Assembly: GCA_049324215.1 (NCBI GenBank)
Contig: JBMOLC010000043.1
Location: forward strand, 1-30,399
Direction of reading: 5' to 3'
Origin: JBMOLC01 sp049324215
GTDB taxonomy: Bacteria > Patescibacteriota > Microgenomatia > UBA8517
DNA length: 30,399 bases
A program made the position numbers and the translations under genes. A model generated the notes under the pieces. It did not search any database. It was not told the origin of the DNA and worked only from the letters and a program-made list of their open reading frames with translations. This document shows, piece after piece, positions 13,220-21,819 of this stretch; within the stretch, counting starts at the first letter, position 1; each line of letters begins with the position of its first letter.

Positions 13220-14865
13220 GCTTAAAATTTATTGCCTTATCGGGCACAACCGGCGTAACCCAGAATCTCTATTTATACGAATATGGAGACGATTTGATTG
13301 TGGTCGATTGTGGCGTGGGTTTTCCCGAAGCCGATATGTATGGGGTAGATTTAGTTATTCCCGATTTTTCGTATATCAAAGAAAATGCAAGAAAAGTAAA
13401 AGCAATCTTGATTTCCCACGGACACGAAGACCATCTGGGAGCACTCCCCTTTTTAGTTAAAAGCATAAAAGCACCGATTTATTCGACTAAATTAGTTGCT
13501 GGTTTTATTGAAGATAAATTTTTGGATTATGGAATCAAAAATATCAAAGTTAATGTCTTTGATCCGGAGAAAGACGTCTTGACTTTTGGCTCTTTTAGAA
13601 TTACTCCCTTCAGAGTTTCACACTCGGTTCCTGACGGAGTCGGTTTTGCAATCGATACTCCCGAAGGTAGGGTTTTCCATATTCCGGATTATAAATTCGA
13701 CTGGACCCCGGTTGACGGCCGGCCCTTTGATATCAGTAAGGTCTCGGCCTTGGCTTCCGAGGGAGTCTTGGCCCTGGCCTCTGACTGTATTGGAGCCACG
13801 AGCCCTGGATATACCGAGAGTGAAAAAGAAATCGAAGGAAGAATCGAAGAAATCATCAGACGCGCAAGCGGGCAAGTCTTTTTTACAACTATCTCTTCTA
13901 ATATCTCCAGAATGCAGCAGGCACTCAATGTTTCTGGTCGCTTGGGCAGGAAAGTCGTTTTTATCGGTCGCTCGATAGAAAGAAAGGCCGAGATTGCAAG
14001 GACCTTGGGCTATCTTTATTATCCCGAAAATTTAGTCGTAAGTCCCAAACAGGCGAGAAAACTTCCAGCGAGTAAAATTCTCTATCTTATTTCGGGAAGC
14101 TATGGTCAGCCGGGAAGCGCTTTATATCGGGTTGCCCTCCAAGAACACGATTTTCTGAAACTTGAATCGGGGGACGTGGTCATTTTCTCTTCCGACCCAG
14201 CCCCGCCCGGCTCTAAGGCAAATGTCGATTTTGTCGTCGACAAACTGATTGAGGAGAATATCGACGTGCATTATTACGACATGCAGGAAGACCTGCATGT
14301 TTCAGGACACGGAAGCATCAAAGACATCGAAATGCTTTTCGGACTTCTCAAACCGAAATACTTTATTCCCATCGGAGGAACAATCAGGCACATGCGGGCG
14401 TATTCTCTGATTGCCCAAAAAATGGGTGCAAGGCCAAGTCAAGTTTTCGAGCTTCTGCCGGGAGAGATTGTCGAATTTAAGGGTAGAAATGCAAGAGTCG
14501 CCGGTCGAATTTCCGTCAAAGACGTCTTGGTTGACGGGCTGGGCATTGGCGATGTCGGCAACATTGTTCTTAGGGACAGGCAGATTCTTGCCAAAGACGG
14601 GATAGCAATTGTGCTTTTGACGCTTGATAGAACCCAGGGGAAGCTAATAAACGAGCCAGAAGTATTGAGTCGGGGTTTTGTCTATGAGGGTAAAAATAAA
14701 AGACTTCTCTTACAAGCTGGAAGAATTCTGGCCAGAGAGCTTTCCCGAAAGCCAAGGCTGGATCCAAAGATTGTGAAAGATTCAACGCTAGACTTTCTTG
14801 AGCGCTACTTTTTTGAGGCTACTGGCAGGCGTCCGATGGTTCTGCCTCTCATTGTAGAAGTTTAA
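13216..14865 (+). CDS. rnj: Ribonuclease J
   Basis: RNase J is a metallo-beta-lactamase enzyme with endonuclease and 5'-3' exonuclease activity on RNA. The 549 residues match the family length. Visible motifs are SHGHEDHLGALPFL (HxHxDH metal site, about 66-72), HSVPDGVGFAIDTPEG, the beta-CASP region with TTISSNISRMQQ, and DLHVSGHGSIKD (about 359-370), the loop that contributes a metal-binding His. FIPIGGTIRHMRAY and the C-terminal domain follow. The motif that usually reads SDSTN reads SDCIG here (about 188). The start ATG overlaps the udg stop by 4 nt. The order rnj then ftsK recalls the Bacillus arrangement of an RNase J gene next to spoIIIE. Confidence 0.96.
   Translation: MSLKFIALSGTTGVTQNLYLYEYGDDLIVVDCGVGFPEADMYGVDLVIPDFSYIKENARKVKAILISHGHEDHLGALPFLVKSIKAPIYSTKLVAGFIEDKFLDYGIKNIKVNVFDPEKDVLTFGSFRITPFRVSHSVPDGVGFAIDTPEGRVFHIPDYKFDWTPVDGRPFDISKVSALASEGVLALASDCIGATSPGYTESEKEIEGRIEEIIRRASGQVFFTTISSNISRMQQALNVSGRLGRKVVFIGRSIERKAEIARTLGYLYYPENLVVSPKQARKLPASKILYLISGSYGQPGSALYRVALQEHDFLKLESGDVVIFSSDPAPPGSKANVDFVVDKLIEENIDVHYYDMQEDLHVSGHGSIKDIEMLFGLLKPKYFIPIGGTIRHMRAYSLIAQKMGARPSQVFELLPGEIVEFKGRNARVAGRISVKDVLVDGLGIGDVGNIVLRDRQILAKDGIAIVLLTLDRTQGKLINEPEVLSRGFVYEGKNKRLLLQAGRILARELSRKPRLDPKIVKDSTLDFLERYFFEATGRRPMVLPLIVEV
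14280..14299 (+). repeat. 8-bp perfect hairpin inside rnj
   Basis: CATGCAGG (14280-14287) and CCTGCATG (14292-14299) form a perfect stem around the loop AAGA. It covers the codons for DMQEDLHV, the conserved metal-binding region of RNase J, so coding constraint may explain it. A role in mRNA self-cleavage control is speculative. Confidence 0.4.
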
Positions 14866-14868
14866 GGG

Positions 14869-14874
14869 TATAAT
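14869..14874 (+). promoter_or_regulatory. Perfect -10 box before ftsK
   Basis: TATAAT, 9 nt before the ftsK ATG and 4 nt after the rnj stop. No good -35 box is seen at 16-18 nt. If used, transcription would start at about 14881, giving a nearly leaderless ftsK mRNA. Confidence 0.45.
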
Positions 14875-14883
14875 GTATCTGAC

Positions 14884-16962
14884 ATGAGGAGAAGAAGGTT
14901 TACCAAGCGTGCCTTTAGGCTTCGACTCAAAAGGGCAACCGTTTTTTCCATCACCCAAGTTTTCTTCTTTGCCCTGGCGGGTCTGGTCCTGATTTCGTTT
15001 TCCAGACAAGGCCTGATCTTATTGCGGTTGAATGAATTTCTCGTCCAATCATTTTCTTGGGCAACAATATTTCTGCCCTTTGTCTTTCTTTCCTTTGCCT
15101 TCATGCTTTCTAAAATCAAGATTCCTCTTTCGCAACCGAATGTCGTCGTGGGTAGCGTTCTTTTTTTTATTTCACTAGCCACGCTGGGTAGAGCCGGAAC
15201 CTTGGGCAGGATGGCGTGGGAGGCAATTTCTTCGCTACTAACCCCAGCCGGGGGTTTTATCATTCTTCTGGGAACAACGCTAGTTGGCCTAATAATTCTT
15301 TTTAATACTTCATTTGAACAAATAATCGCCTTAATTCTGGCAATATTCAATCAGGGAAGGGGTTATATTGTTGGCGACAAAAGATTCGAAGTTGGTCTGC
15401 GCCCTCGAGGCCTCAAAGTTTCTGGAGGAGCACCAGTAAGCTCGAAGGGGGTAGCCCCTCGGCCAAGCGAAGCTTTAGAACCCAGGCTAGTGAGTAACGT
15501 GCGGGGAGAAGAGAAGGTTTGGCGATATCCTCCCCTCGAGCTTTTAACCGATATCGAAGGGGGCAAAGCCGACAGGGGCGATATCAAAGGCAACGCCGCA
15601 ATTATCGAAAAGACACTCGAAAGCTTTGGCATAACTGCTAGGGTGGTTGAAGTCAACTTAGGCCCCGCGGTTACCCAATACGCGCTTGAGGTTGCGCTTG
15701 GGACTAAACTTTCAAAAATTACAGCCCTAGAGAGGGATTTAGCCTTGGCGTTGGCCGCACCCACAGGAACTATCCGAATTGAGGCTCCCATTCCGGGCAG
15801 AAGCCTGGTTGGAATCGAACTCCCCAACCGTTCACCTGAATTTGTGCCTCTCAAGAAAATGATGGAAAGTGATGCCATGCGCGAGCACGAATCCAAGCTT
15901 GCCGTAGCCCTAGGACTTGACGTTTCGGGTCGGCCAAACGTGACCGAGATTGGACGGATGCCACATGTGCTTATTGCCGGGCAGACGGGTTCGGGTAAAA
16001 GCGTCTGCATCAACGCGTTTCTTTCTACGATTCTCTTTCGGGCCACCCCCTCCGAGGTCAAACTTATTTTGGTCGACCCCAAAAGGGTAGAGCTAACTAT
16101 CTATAACGGTATTCCCCACCTTTTGACTCCGGTGATTGTCGAACCCGAGAAGGTAATTTCGGCCTTAAGGTGGATTTTGAGCGAAATGGATAGAAGGTAT
16201 AAGCTCTTTGCCCAGGCAGGAGCCAGAAATATCGACGGGTTTAATGAAATGTCGGGCTTTCAAGCCTTACCGTATATCGTTTTGGTAATCGACGAACTTG
16301 CCGATATTATGCTTTTTTCTCCGGTTGAAGTCGAGGATGCGATTACCAGAATTGCCCAGATGAGCCGAGCCACAGGCATCCACATGGTCTTGGCCACGCA
16401 GCGGCCTTCGGTTGACGTTATTACGGGACTGATTAAGGCCAATATCCCCTGTCGGATTGCCTTTGCCGTCTCTTCCCAAGTTGACTCGCGGGTCATTTTG
16501 GATGCCCAAGGGGCAGAAAAACTCCTGGGCAGGGGAGACATGCTCTACCTTCCGCCGGAACAGGCCAAGCCCATCAGAATCCAGGGGGCATACGTTTCCG
16601 AAAAAGACATCAATGCTCTGGTCTCTTTCCTCAAAAACCAAGGGGTCTCGCCGCAATACACCGAAGAAGTAACCACCATGACCAAAGCCGGCGTTGCCCA
16701 AGTCCCGGGCGTCGACGGGGAGCTCGACCCTCTTTTTAAAGAAGCTGTCAGGGAAGTCTGTCAATACGATCGCGCCAGCGCCTCTCTTCTACAGAGAAGA
16801 CTCTCCATCGGTTATGCCAGAGCAGCTCGGATTATCGACCAACTCGAGGCAGCGGGCGTGGTTGGTCCGGCCGAAGGCAGCAAACCCCGAGAGGTTTTAA
16901 TTAGAAATGCCGAAGAATTTCTTGCCTCCTCCTCCCCGGAGCCGCAGGAACCCGCCACCTAA
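14884..16962 (+). CDS. ftsK: DNA translocase FtsK/SpoIIIE
   Basis: FtsK is a membrane-anchored, septum-located ATPase that pumps chromosomal DNA during division and helps dimer resolution. The 692 residues start with a basic stretch (MRRRRFTKRAFRLRLKR), then four hydrophobic segments (about 20-145). A shorter linker than in E. coli leads into the alpha domain (LLTDIEGG) and the beta RecA-like motor with Walker A GQTGSGKS (about 365-372), LILVDPKRVELTIYNGIPHL, Walker B LVIDELADIM (about 466-475) and ATQRPSVDVITGLIKANIP. A C-terminal winged-helix gamma domain is present (about 615-682, VCQYDRASASLLQRRLSIGYARAARIIDQ), so KOPS-like directional recognition is likely. It may head a transcript with the RodZ-like gene and the small membrane protein. 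Confidence 0.97.
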   Translation: MRRRRFTKRAFRLRLKRATVFSITQVFFFALAGLVLISFSRQGLILLRLNEFLVQSFSWATIFLPFVFLSFAFMLSKIKIPLSQPNVVVGSVLFFISLATLGRAGTLGRMAWEAISSLLTPAGGFIILLGTTLVGLIILFNTSFEQIIALILAIFNQGRGYIVGDKRFEVGLRPRGLKVSGGAPVSSKGVAPRPSEALEPRLVSNVRGEEKVWRYPPLELLTDIEGGKADRGDIKGNAAIIEKTLESFGITARVVEVNLGPAVTQYALEVALGTKLSKITALERDLALALAAPTGTIRIEAPIPGRSLVGIELPNRSPEFVPLKKMMESDAMREHESKLAVALGLDVSGRPNVTEIGRMPHVLIAGQTGSGKSVCINAFLSTILFRATPSEVKLILVDPKRVELTIYNGIPHLLTPVIVEPEKVISALRWILSEMDRRYKLFAQAGARNIDGFNEMSGFQALPYIVLVIDELADIMLFSPVEVEDAITRIAQMSRATGIHMVLATQRPSVDVITGLIKANIPCRIAFAVSSQVDSRVILDAQGAEKLLGRGDMLYLPPEQAKPIRIQGAYVSEKDINALVSFLKNQGVSPQYTEEVTTMTKAGVAQVPGVDGELDPLFKEAVREVCQYDRASASLLQRRLSIGYARAARIIDQLEAAGVVGPAEGSKPREVLIRNAEEFLASSSPEPQEPAT

Positions 16963-16967
16963 AATAG

Positions 16968-17597
16968 ATGAAAACCATAGGTAGCCTCATCAAAGAGGCC
17001 CGGACTAGAAAAAAGATTTCGCTAACCAAGCTTGAAGGTGTAACCAAAATCAAAAAAGAATTTCTTCAAGCCCTGGAGGCTGAAGCGTGGAATAAATTAC
17101 CCGAATACCCCGTGGTCAGTGGATTTGTAAAAAACATCGCCCACGCACTCGGGGTTAGTGAGAGGAATTTGCTCGCGGTCTTGAGGCGCGATTATCCTCC
17201 CCAAAGCTTGCCCATAAATCCCAAGCCGGACGTTGAAGATAGATTCGTCTGGAGTCCAAAGCTAACCTTTATGGTTGGGGTTGGGATCGTGGTGGTCTTT
17301 TTGCTTGCCTATCTCACTTTACAGTACAAAAAATTTGTTAGCCCCCCTTCTTTGAGCGTTTTTGAGCCGAAAGAAGGACAGACAGTTAGCCAAAGAACAC
17401 TTAAAGTCAGCGGGAAAACCGATTCGGATGCAACGGTCAAAATTAATAATCAACCGGTGATTCTCGATGCCGATGGCAATTTTAGCGCCGAAATTTTGGT
17501 TTATGAGGGAACTACGGAAATTGAAATCAGAGCCAAATCTCGGGCTGGAAAACAAACAGTGGTTCGTCGTAAGATAGTTCCAGAACTAAAGGAATAA
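16968..17597 (+). CDS. RodZ-like helix-turn-helix membrane protein
   Basis: The 209-residue protein has the RodZ/YmfM plan. The N-terminal helix-turn-helix of the HTH_25 type (about 1-70: IGSLIKEARTRKKISLTKLEGVTKIKKEFLQALE with YPVVSGFVKNIAHALGV) is followed by one membrane helix (about 97-119, FMVGVGIVVVFLLAYLTL). The extracytoplasmic beta-domain (about 125-205: LSVFEPKEGQTVSQRTLKVSGKT) resembles Ig-like or glucodextranase-B-like repeats. RodZ links MreB to the cell-wall machine in rods. No MreB is in this window, so that partner is inferred only. The gene follows ftsK by 5 nt and abuts the next gene, and in Firmicutes ymfM also lies downstream of spoIIIE. A role in cell shape or envelope organisation is likely. 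Confidence 0.85.
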   Translation: MKTIGSLIKEARTRKKISLTKLEGVTKIKKEFLQALEAEAWNKLPEYPVVSGFVKNIAHALGVSERNLLAVLRRDYPPQSLPINPKPDVEDRFVWSPKLTFMVGVGIVVVFLLAYLTLQYKKFVSPPSLSVFEPKEGQTVSQRTLKVSGKTDSDATVKINNQPVILDADGNFSAEILVYEGTTEIEIRAKSRAGKQTVVRRKIVPELKE

Positions 17598-17849
17598 ATG
17601 GACGGAGTCCAGACACTACTCATCGTCGTCGTAATTTCCCTCACCCTTCTTCTGATCATTGTTGGAGTTCAAGTCCTTCTAATTATTATCGATTTAAGAA
17701 AAGCAATTAAAAGACTAAACAGCATTTTGGAGGATGCGATTTTGGGAGGAGGGTTAATACGGCCGGAGAAACTAACTGGAGTTATTGAAATCTTGAGAAA
17801 AACAAAAAAGCTGGAAACCCACGGACAGGAATCTTCTCAATCTAGATAA
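17598..17849 (+). CDS. Small single-pass membrane protein, unknown function
   Basis: I do not recognise a named family. The 83 residues start right after the RodZ-like stop (TAAATG), with an AAAGGA ribosome site 5 nt before the ATG. A long hydrophobic helix fills residues 6-30 (LLIVVVISLTLLLIIVGVQVLLIII), followed by a short amphipathic cytosolic part (DLRKAIKRLNSILEDAILGG) and a polar tail. Its position after ftsK and the RodZ-like gene suggests a part in the envelope or division machinery, for example as a small accessory subunit, but nothing in the sequence proves it. The alaS promoter follows 16 nt after its stop. Confidence 0.75.
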   Translation: MDGVQTLLIVVVISLTLLLIIVGVQVLLIIIDLRKAIKRLNSILEDAILGGGLIRPEKLTGVIEILRKTKKLETHGQESSQSR

Positions 17850-17865
17850 CGCTCGGCATTAAAGT

Positions 17866-17871
17866 TATAAT
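17866..17871 (+). promoter_or_regulatory. Perfect -10 box before alaS
   Basis: TATAAT ends 6 nt before the alaS ATG at 17878. No convincing -35 box is present at the normal distance. Transcription from it would start at or next to the ATG, making a leaderless mRNA. Confidence 0.5.
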
Positions 17872-17877
17872 CTAGCC

Positions 17878-19623
17878 ATGAGTTCAGATGAAATTCGCAA
17901 GAAATATCTCAAATTTTTTGAGAAAAGAGGTCACGTTAGGATTAGTCCCTCACCCCTTGTTTTAGAAAACGACCCCACCACTCTCTTTACTTCTGCCGGG
18001 ATGCAACCCCTAATTCCCTATTTAAAAGGTGAACGCCACCCCAAAGGAAAAAGACTAGTTGATACCCAACCAAGTTTTCGCACGGTGGATATCGAGGAGA
18101 TAGGCGACAATAGACACCTGACGTTTTTTGAAATGCTGGGAAATTGGTCTTTGGGGGATTATTTCAAAAAAGAACAACTTGCCTGGTGTTTGGAATTTTT
18201 TACTGAGGAATTGGGGTTACCTCAAGAAAAACTTTGGGTCTCGGTTTTCGCTGGCACAAAGGAAGTCCCCAAAGATTTAGAATCGGCTGAAATCTGGAAA
18301 GGTTTGGGAATTCCCGAGGAGAGAATTTTTTATTATGGAGCTCAAGAGAACTGGTGGAGTCGTTCGGGAACCCCAGAGGCAATGCCGGCGGGAGAAATCG
18401 GTGGGCCAGATTCTGAAATTTTTTATGAATTTAACCTCCCGCACGACCGAAAATTTGGGAAAGAGTGTCATCCGAATTGTCAATGTGGCCGCTTCATCGA
18501 GATAGGCAACTCGGTATTTATTCAGTACGAAAAACAAGCTGATGGAAGCTTGAAAGAACTGCCCCAGAAAAATGTAGATTTTGGTGGAGGCCTTGAGAGG
18601 GTTGCTGCCGCTGTTAATGGAAAACCAGACGTTTTTGAGATTGACATTTTTGAACCGCTAATCAATGTCATCGAAAGCAAGGTCGGGGAAAATTACGGTG
18701 GGAATGAGGAAAAAAATAGAAGATTTAGAATCATCGCCGACCATATGAGGGCCGCTGTTGCTATAGCTTCCGAGGGTGTTTTCTCCAGCAACAAACAACA
18801 AGGTTATGTTTTAAGGCGTTTAATAAGACGCGCTGCCCTAAACATGCAGAGACTAGTGGGGGGTTCTCCCCGGAATCTTTCAGAAAGCATCGTCGCCGTT
18901 CTCACCGCAAAAGAGGAAATTGTTGAGGCAATCGCCGAAGAAGTTGGAAAATTCGAGCTAGTTATAGCTAAGGGAAAGGCTCTGGTCAAAGGCAATCCCC
19001 ATTTGGACCCCTTCAACCTTTTCCAGTCTTACGGAATTCCTTTTGAGGTGGCAGAAGAGCTTTTGAGAGAAGAAGGCAGAAAGCTTGATGAGAAAGACAG
19101 AAAAGATTTTGCAGAAAAGTTTAAGAAACACCAGGAACTCTCAAGAGAGCTTTCGGCAGGAATTTTTAAAGGGGGGCTTTTTAATACTTCAAAGGAAGTA
19201 ATTAAACTGCATACTGCGACCCATCTTTTGCATGCTGCCCTGAGGAAGATTCTCGGAGAACACGTTAGCCAGAAAGGAAGCAACATTACAACCGAAAGAC
19301 TGCGGTTTGATTTTTCTCACCCGCAAAAATTGACCGCGGAGGAAATTAAAAAAGTGGAAGAGCTTGTAAACGAACAGATCAAAAGAGACTTACCCATTTC
19401 ATCTGCAGAAAAGACCCTTGATGAGGCGCTTGCCGAGGGAGCTCTGGCATTTTTTGGAGAGAAATACGGGGAGAAAGTCAAGGTTTATTCGATTGGCGAC
19501 TTTTCCAAAGAGGTCTGTGGAGGACCGCACGTTTCGCAGACTGCCGAGGTTGGGCGTGTTAGAATAATTAAGCAGGAAAAGCTCGGGGGAGAAGTAGTTA
19601 GAATTTACGCAACTACCGAATAA
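17878..19623 (+). CDS. alaS: Alanyl-tRNA synthetase, compact form without C-Ala domain
   Basis: AlaRS charges tRNA-Ala. The class II catalytic core is clear (YLKFFEKRGH, PLVLENDPTTLFTSAGMQP, FFEMLGNWSLGDYF, GGGLERVAA, FRIIADHMRAA, GYVLRRLIRRAA). The editing domain follows, with zinc-binding HTATH (about 445-449) and CGGPH (about 547-551), and the protein ends just after it at 581 residues. Bacterial AlaRS usually has about 850-880 residues, the remainder being a coiled-coil oligomerisation and C-Ala (DHHA1) domain that helps bring the editing and aminoacylation sites together on one tRNA. That part is absent. The next gene starts 3 nt after the stop, so there is no hidden remnant. The -10 box lies 6 nt upstream of the ATG. 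Confidence 0.96.
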   Translation: MSSDEIRKKYLKFFEKRGHVRISPSPLVLENDPTTLFTSAGMQPLIPYLKGERHPKGKRLVDTQPSFRTVDIEEIGDNRHLTFFEMLGNWSLGDYFKKEQLAWCLEFFTEELGLPQEKLWVSVFAGTKEVPKDLESAEIWKGLGIPEERIFYYGAQENWWSRSGTPEAMPAGEIGGPDSEIFYEFNLPHDRKFGKECHPNCQCGRFIEIGNSVFIQYEKQADGSLKELPQKNVDFGGGLERVAAAVNGKPDVFEIDIFEPLINVIESKVGENYGGNEEKNRRFRIIADHMRAAVAIASEGVFSSNKQQGYVLRRLIRRAALNMQRLVGGSPRNLSESIVAVLTAKEEIVEAIAEEVGKFELVIAKGKALVKGNPHLDPFNLFQSYGIPFEVAEELLREEGRKLDEKDRKDFAEKFKKHQELSRELSAGIFKGGLFNTSKEVIKLHTATHLLHAALRKILGEHVSQKGSNITTERLRFDFSHPQKLTAEEIKKVEELVNEQIKRDLPISSAEKTLDEALAEGALAFFGEKYGEKVKVYSIGDFSKEVCGGPHVSQTAEVGRVRIIKQEKLGGEVVRIYATTE

Positions 19624-19626
19624 CCT

Positions 19627-21819
19627 ATGAACCTCAGAGATTTTTTGGCCAGCGGTGGTACTAGAAACGGCGAATTTTATTGGGCTCTGGTCATCGAGCC
19701 CGGTTGGATTCAGGCCGGCGTCTGGCAGATTAGGGGGGAGGCGGCCGAAGTTGTCGCGATTAGTCCCCCGACCGCGTGGGAGACAGAAGAAGAACTAATT
19801 GGGGCGGCAGACGCGGCTCTTTCGGCTGCGGTTCAAACCTTGCCCGAGGACGTAAATGAGCCGTCAAAAACCGTCTTCGGTGTTCCTCCTTTCTGGGTCG
19901 CTGAAGGCCAAATCAAAAAGGAATATCTCGATGCGATTCGCAAACTTTGTGCGGACCTTTCTCTCGAGCCAGCGGGTTTCGTGGTTCTACCCGAAGCCAT
20001 CGCCCACTATTTTAAATCCCAAGAAGGCTCTCCCTTAAATGCCATCGTCTTGGGTATCGAGCGGGAGAATTTGGAGGTTGCGGTTTTTAAGTTGGGAAAC
20101 CTGGTAGGCACATCCACTATAGCAAGAAGCGTATCCATCTCCGACGACGCTCTCGAAGGCTTGGCCAGATTTGCTACCGAGGAAGCCCTGCCTTCGCGAA
20201 TTTTAATTTATGACGGCAAAGAGGGGGAATTGGAGGACGTCAGGCAGTCTCTTCTTGATACCTCTTGGGAGGAACAAGAAAAAATAAAGTTTTTACATAC
20301 GCCCAAGGTTGAGCTTATCGATCCGCAAAAGAAAGTTTTGGCCACAGCTTTGGCGGGAGCTTCGGAAATTGCCCAAGTTTCTAGCATTAGCGCCAAAAAG
20401 CCCGAATTTCCCGAGGAGGAAAAGCCAGAAGAAATTGGGAACCTCGCCCAACCCGAAGAAGTTACGGCTTCGGAGTTGGGTTTTGTGGTTGGTCAAGACG
20501 TGGGAGCCAAGAAGGAAGAACCCGCCCCCCCAGAGGTCGCACCCCAGGCGCCCCCTGTGACCCCAAGCCCCACCCTGACGAGACCGTTTTTCCGAAAATT
20601 TATTTCACCAGGGTTTTTTGACCAGTTAAGACTGACTTTAGTGTCTCTCTTTTCAAGGTCGAGGATAGGCAAAGGAGACTTACTGGGAGGGAAGGTCTTT
20701 GGGATTGGAGTTATCGCCCTGGCCGCTTTCTTGGTAGTCGGCTTTGTCTGGTGGTGGTTCTTCCCCAAGGCGAGGGTGACAATCTTTGTTTCCCCTCGCA
20801 GACTGGAAGAGAAGATTGACCTCACGCTTGATACCAACTCACAGACCTCGGATGTTGCCAAAAGAGTTTTAGGGGCAAAGATTATCGAGACAGACGCCTC
20901 AGGAGACAAGACTAAATCGACAACTGGAACAAAGCGGGTGGGAGAAAAAGCCAGGGGTTCGGTAAAAATCCAGAACGGTCTGGCGTCGAGTATCACCTTA
21001 ACTGTGGGAACGGTTCTTGTTTCATCTAACGACCTCCGCTTTACAATCGATAAAACGGCTTCGGTCTCGGGAGCTCTTTCTCCGTTAAATCCAGGAACGG
21101 CAACCTTCGAGGTTACAGCTAGCGACATTGGCGCCGAGTATAACATTGCCAAAGACGATAGTTTTAAAGTCGGCAATTATCCCAAGGCCGAAGTTGACGC
21201 CCTTGCCTTGGCAAATTTTTCTGGAGGTTCAAGTCGAGAAATAGCGGCCGTTTCCGCGGCTGACCAAGAGGAACTCGCGGGAGAACTTTTGGAGGAACTT
21301 GCCGAGAGGGCAAAAAGCGAACTTGCGCAGGAGGCGAAAGAAGACGATTTCTTTCTCGAAGACGTAATCTTAACCGAGGTTACCTCCCGGGCGTTTAGTA
21401 ATAAGGTCGGAGACGAAGCTGCGAACTTGAAACTTTCTCTGGGCGTTTCGGCTCAAGGTCTTGTTGTTAGAAGACAAGAATTCTACGAGCTTGCCAGAGA
21501 AGTTCTAGGTGAGAAGGTCTCTTCGGGTTTTGCCTTGAGGGATGAACAGATCTCGGCCGATTTTGAGCTGACGGATGAGTCTGGCGGAGTTTACGAGCTT
21601 GCCGGTTTTTTTACCGTCAACCTTCTTCCCGAAGTAAATGTTGACGAGATTACCCAGAACATTAGAGGCAGATACCCTAGACTGGCTGAGAATTATCTGA
21701 CCGCCATTGCCGGTTTTAGCCGAGCAGAAATAAAACTCTCCCCCAACTTACCCGGGAGGCTGGGGACACTCCCGCGAGTCAGCAAAAATATCACCATCGA
21801 GGTGGAGGCTGAAAGATAG
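19627..21819 (+). CDS. PilM-like / transmembrane / baseplate-J-like envelope protein
   Basis: This 730-residue protein has three parts. The N-terminal half (about 1-240: FYWALVIEPGWIQAGVWQI, KTVFGVPPFWVAEGQIKKEYL, GFVVLPEAIAHYF, NAIVLGIERENLEVAVF) looks like a PilM/actin-like fold, though I see no clear ATP-binding motif. A linker rich in Pro and Glu (about 265-320) precedes one membrane helix (about 358-380, IGVIALAAFLVVGFVWWWFF). The outer part has a stretch resembling the baseplate J/gp47 domain (GTKRVGEKARGSVKIQNG, LTVGTVLVSSNDLRFTI, GTATFEVTASDIGAEYNI, about 435-520), then a mixed alpha/beta C-terminus. I believe this architecture recurs in Microgenomates, but its function is unknown to me. 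It follows alaS by 3 nt and abuts a sortase gene. A cytosolic sensor joined to an external scaffold is a plausible reading. Confidence 0.8.
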   Translation: MNLRDFLASGGTRNGEFYWALVIEPGWIQAGVWQIRGEAAEVVAISPPTAWETEEELIGAADAALSAAVQTLPEDVNEPSKTVFGVPPFWVAEGQIKKEYLDAIRKLCADLSLEPAGFVVLPEAIAHYFKSQEGSPLNAIVLGIERENLEVAVFKLGNLVGTSTIARSVSISDDALEGLARFATEEALPSRILIYDGKEGELEDVRQSLLDTSWEEQEKIKFLHTPKVELIDPQKKVLATALAGASEIAQVSSISAKKPEFPEEEKPEEIGNLAQPEEVTASELGFVVGQDVGAKKEEPAPPEVAPQAPPVTPSPTLTRPFFRKFISPGFFDQLRLTLVSLFSRSRIGKGDLLGGKVFGIGVIALAAFLVVGFVWWWFFPKARVTIFVSPRRLEEKIDLTLDTNSQTSDVAKRVLGAKIIETDASGDKTKSTTGTKRVGEKARGSVKIQNGLASSITLTVGTVLVSSNDLRFTIDKTASVSGALSPLNPGTATFEVTASDIGAEYNIAKDDSFKVGNYPKAEVDALALANFSGGSSREIAAVSAADQEELAGELLEELAERAKSELAQEAKEDDFFLEDVILTEVTSRAFSNKVGDEAANLKLSLGVSAQGLVVRRQEFYELAREVLGEKVSSGFALRDEQISADFELTDESGGVYELAGFFTVNLLPEVNVDEITQNIRGRYPRLAENYLTAIAGFSRAEIKLSPNLPGRLGTLPRVSKNITIEVEAER

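Noticed and set aside
15363..16082. 239-codon open frame antisense to ftsK
   Set aside because: It lies fully within the well-supported ftsK gene, has a shadow-like composition rich in Ser, Arg and Pro, and no recognisable motif.
20493..21176. 227-codon open frame antisense to the baseplate-J-like gene
   Set aside because: It mirrors the codon pattern of the sense gene, covers the linker and membrane region, and resembles no known protein.
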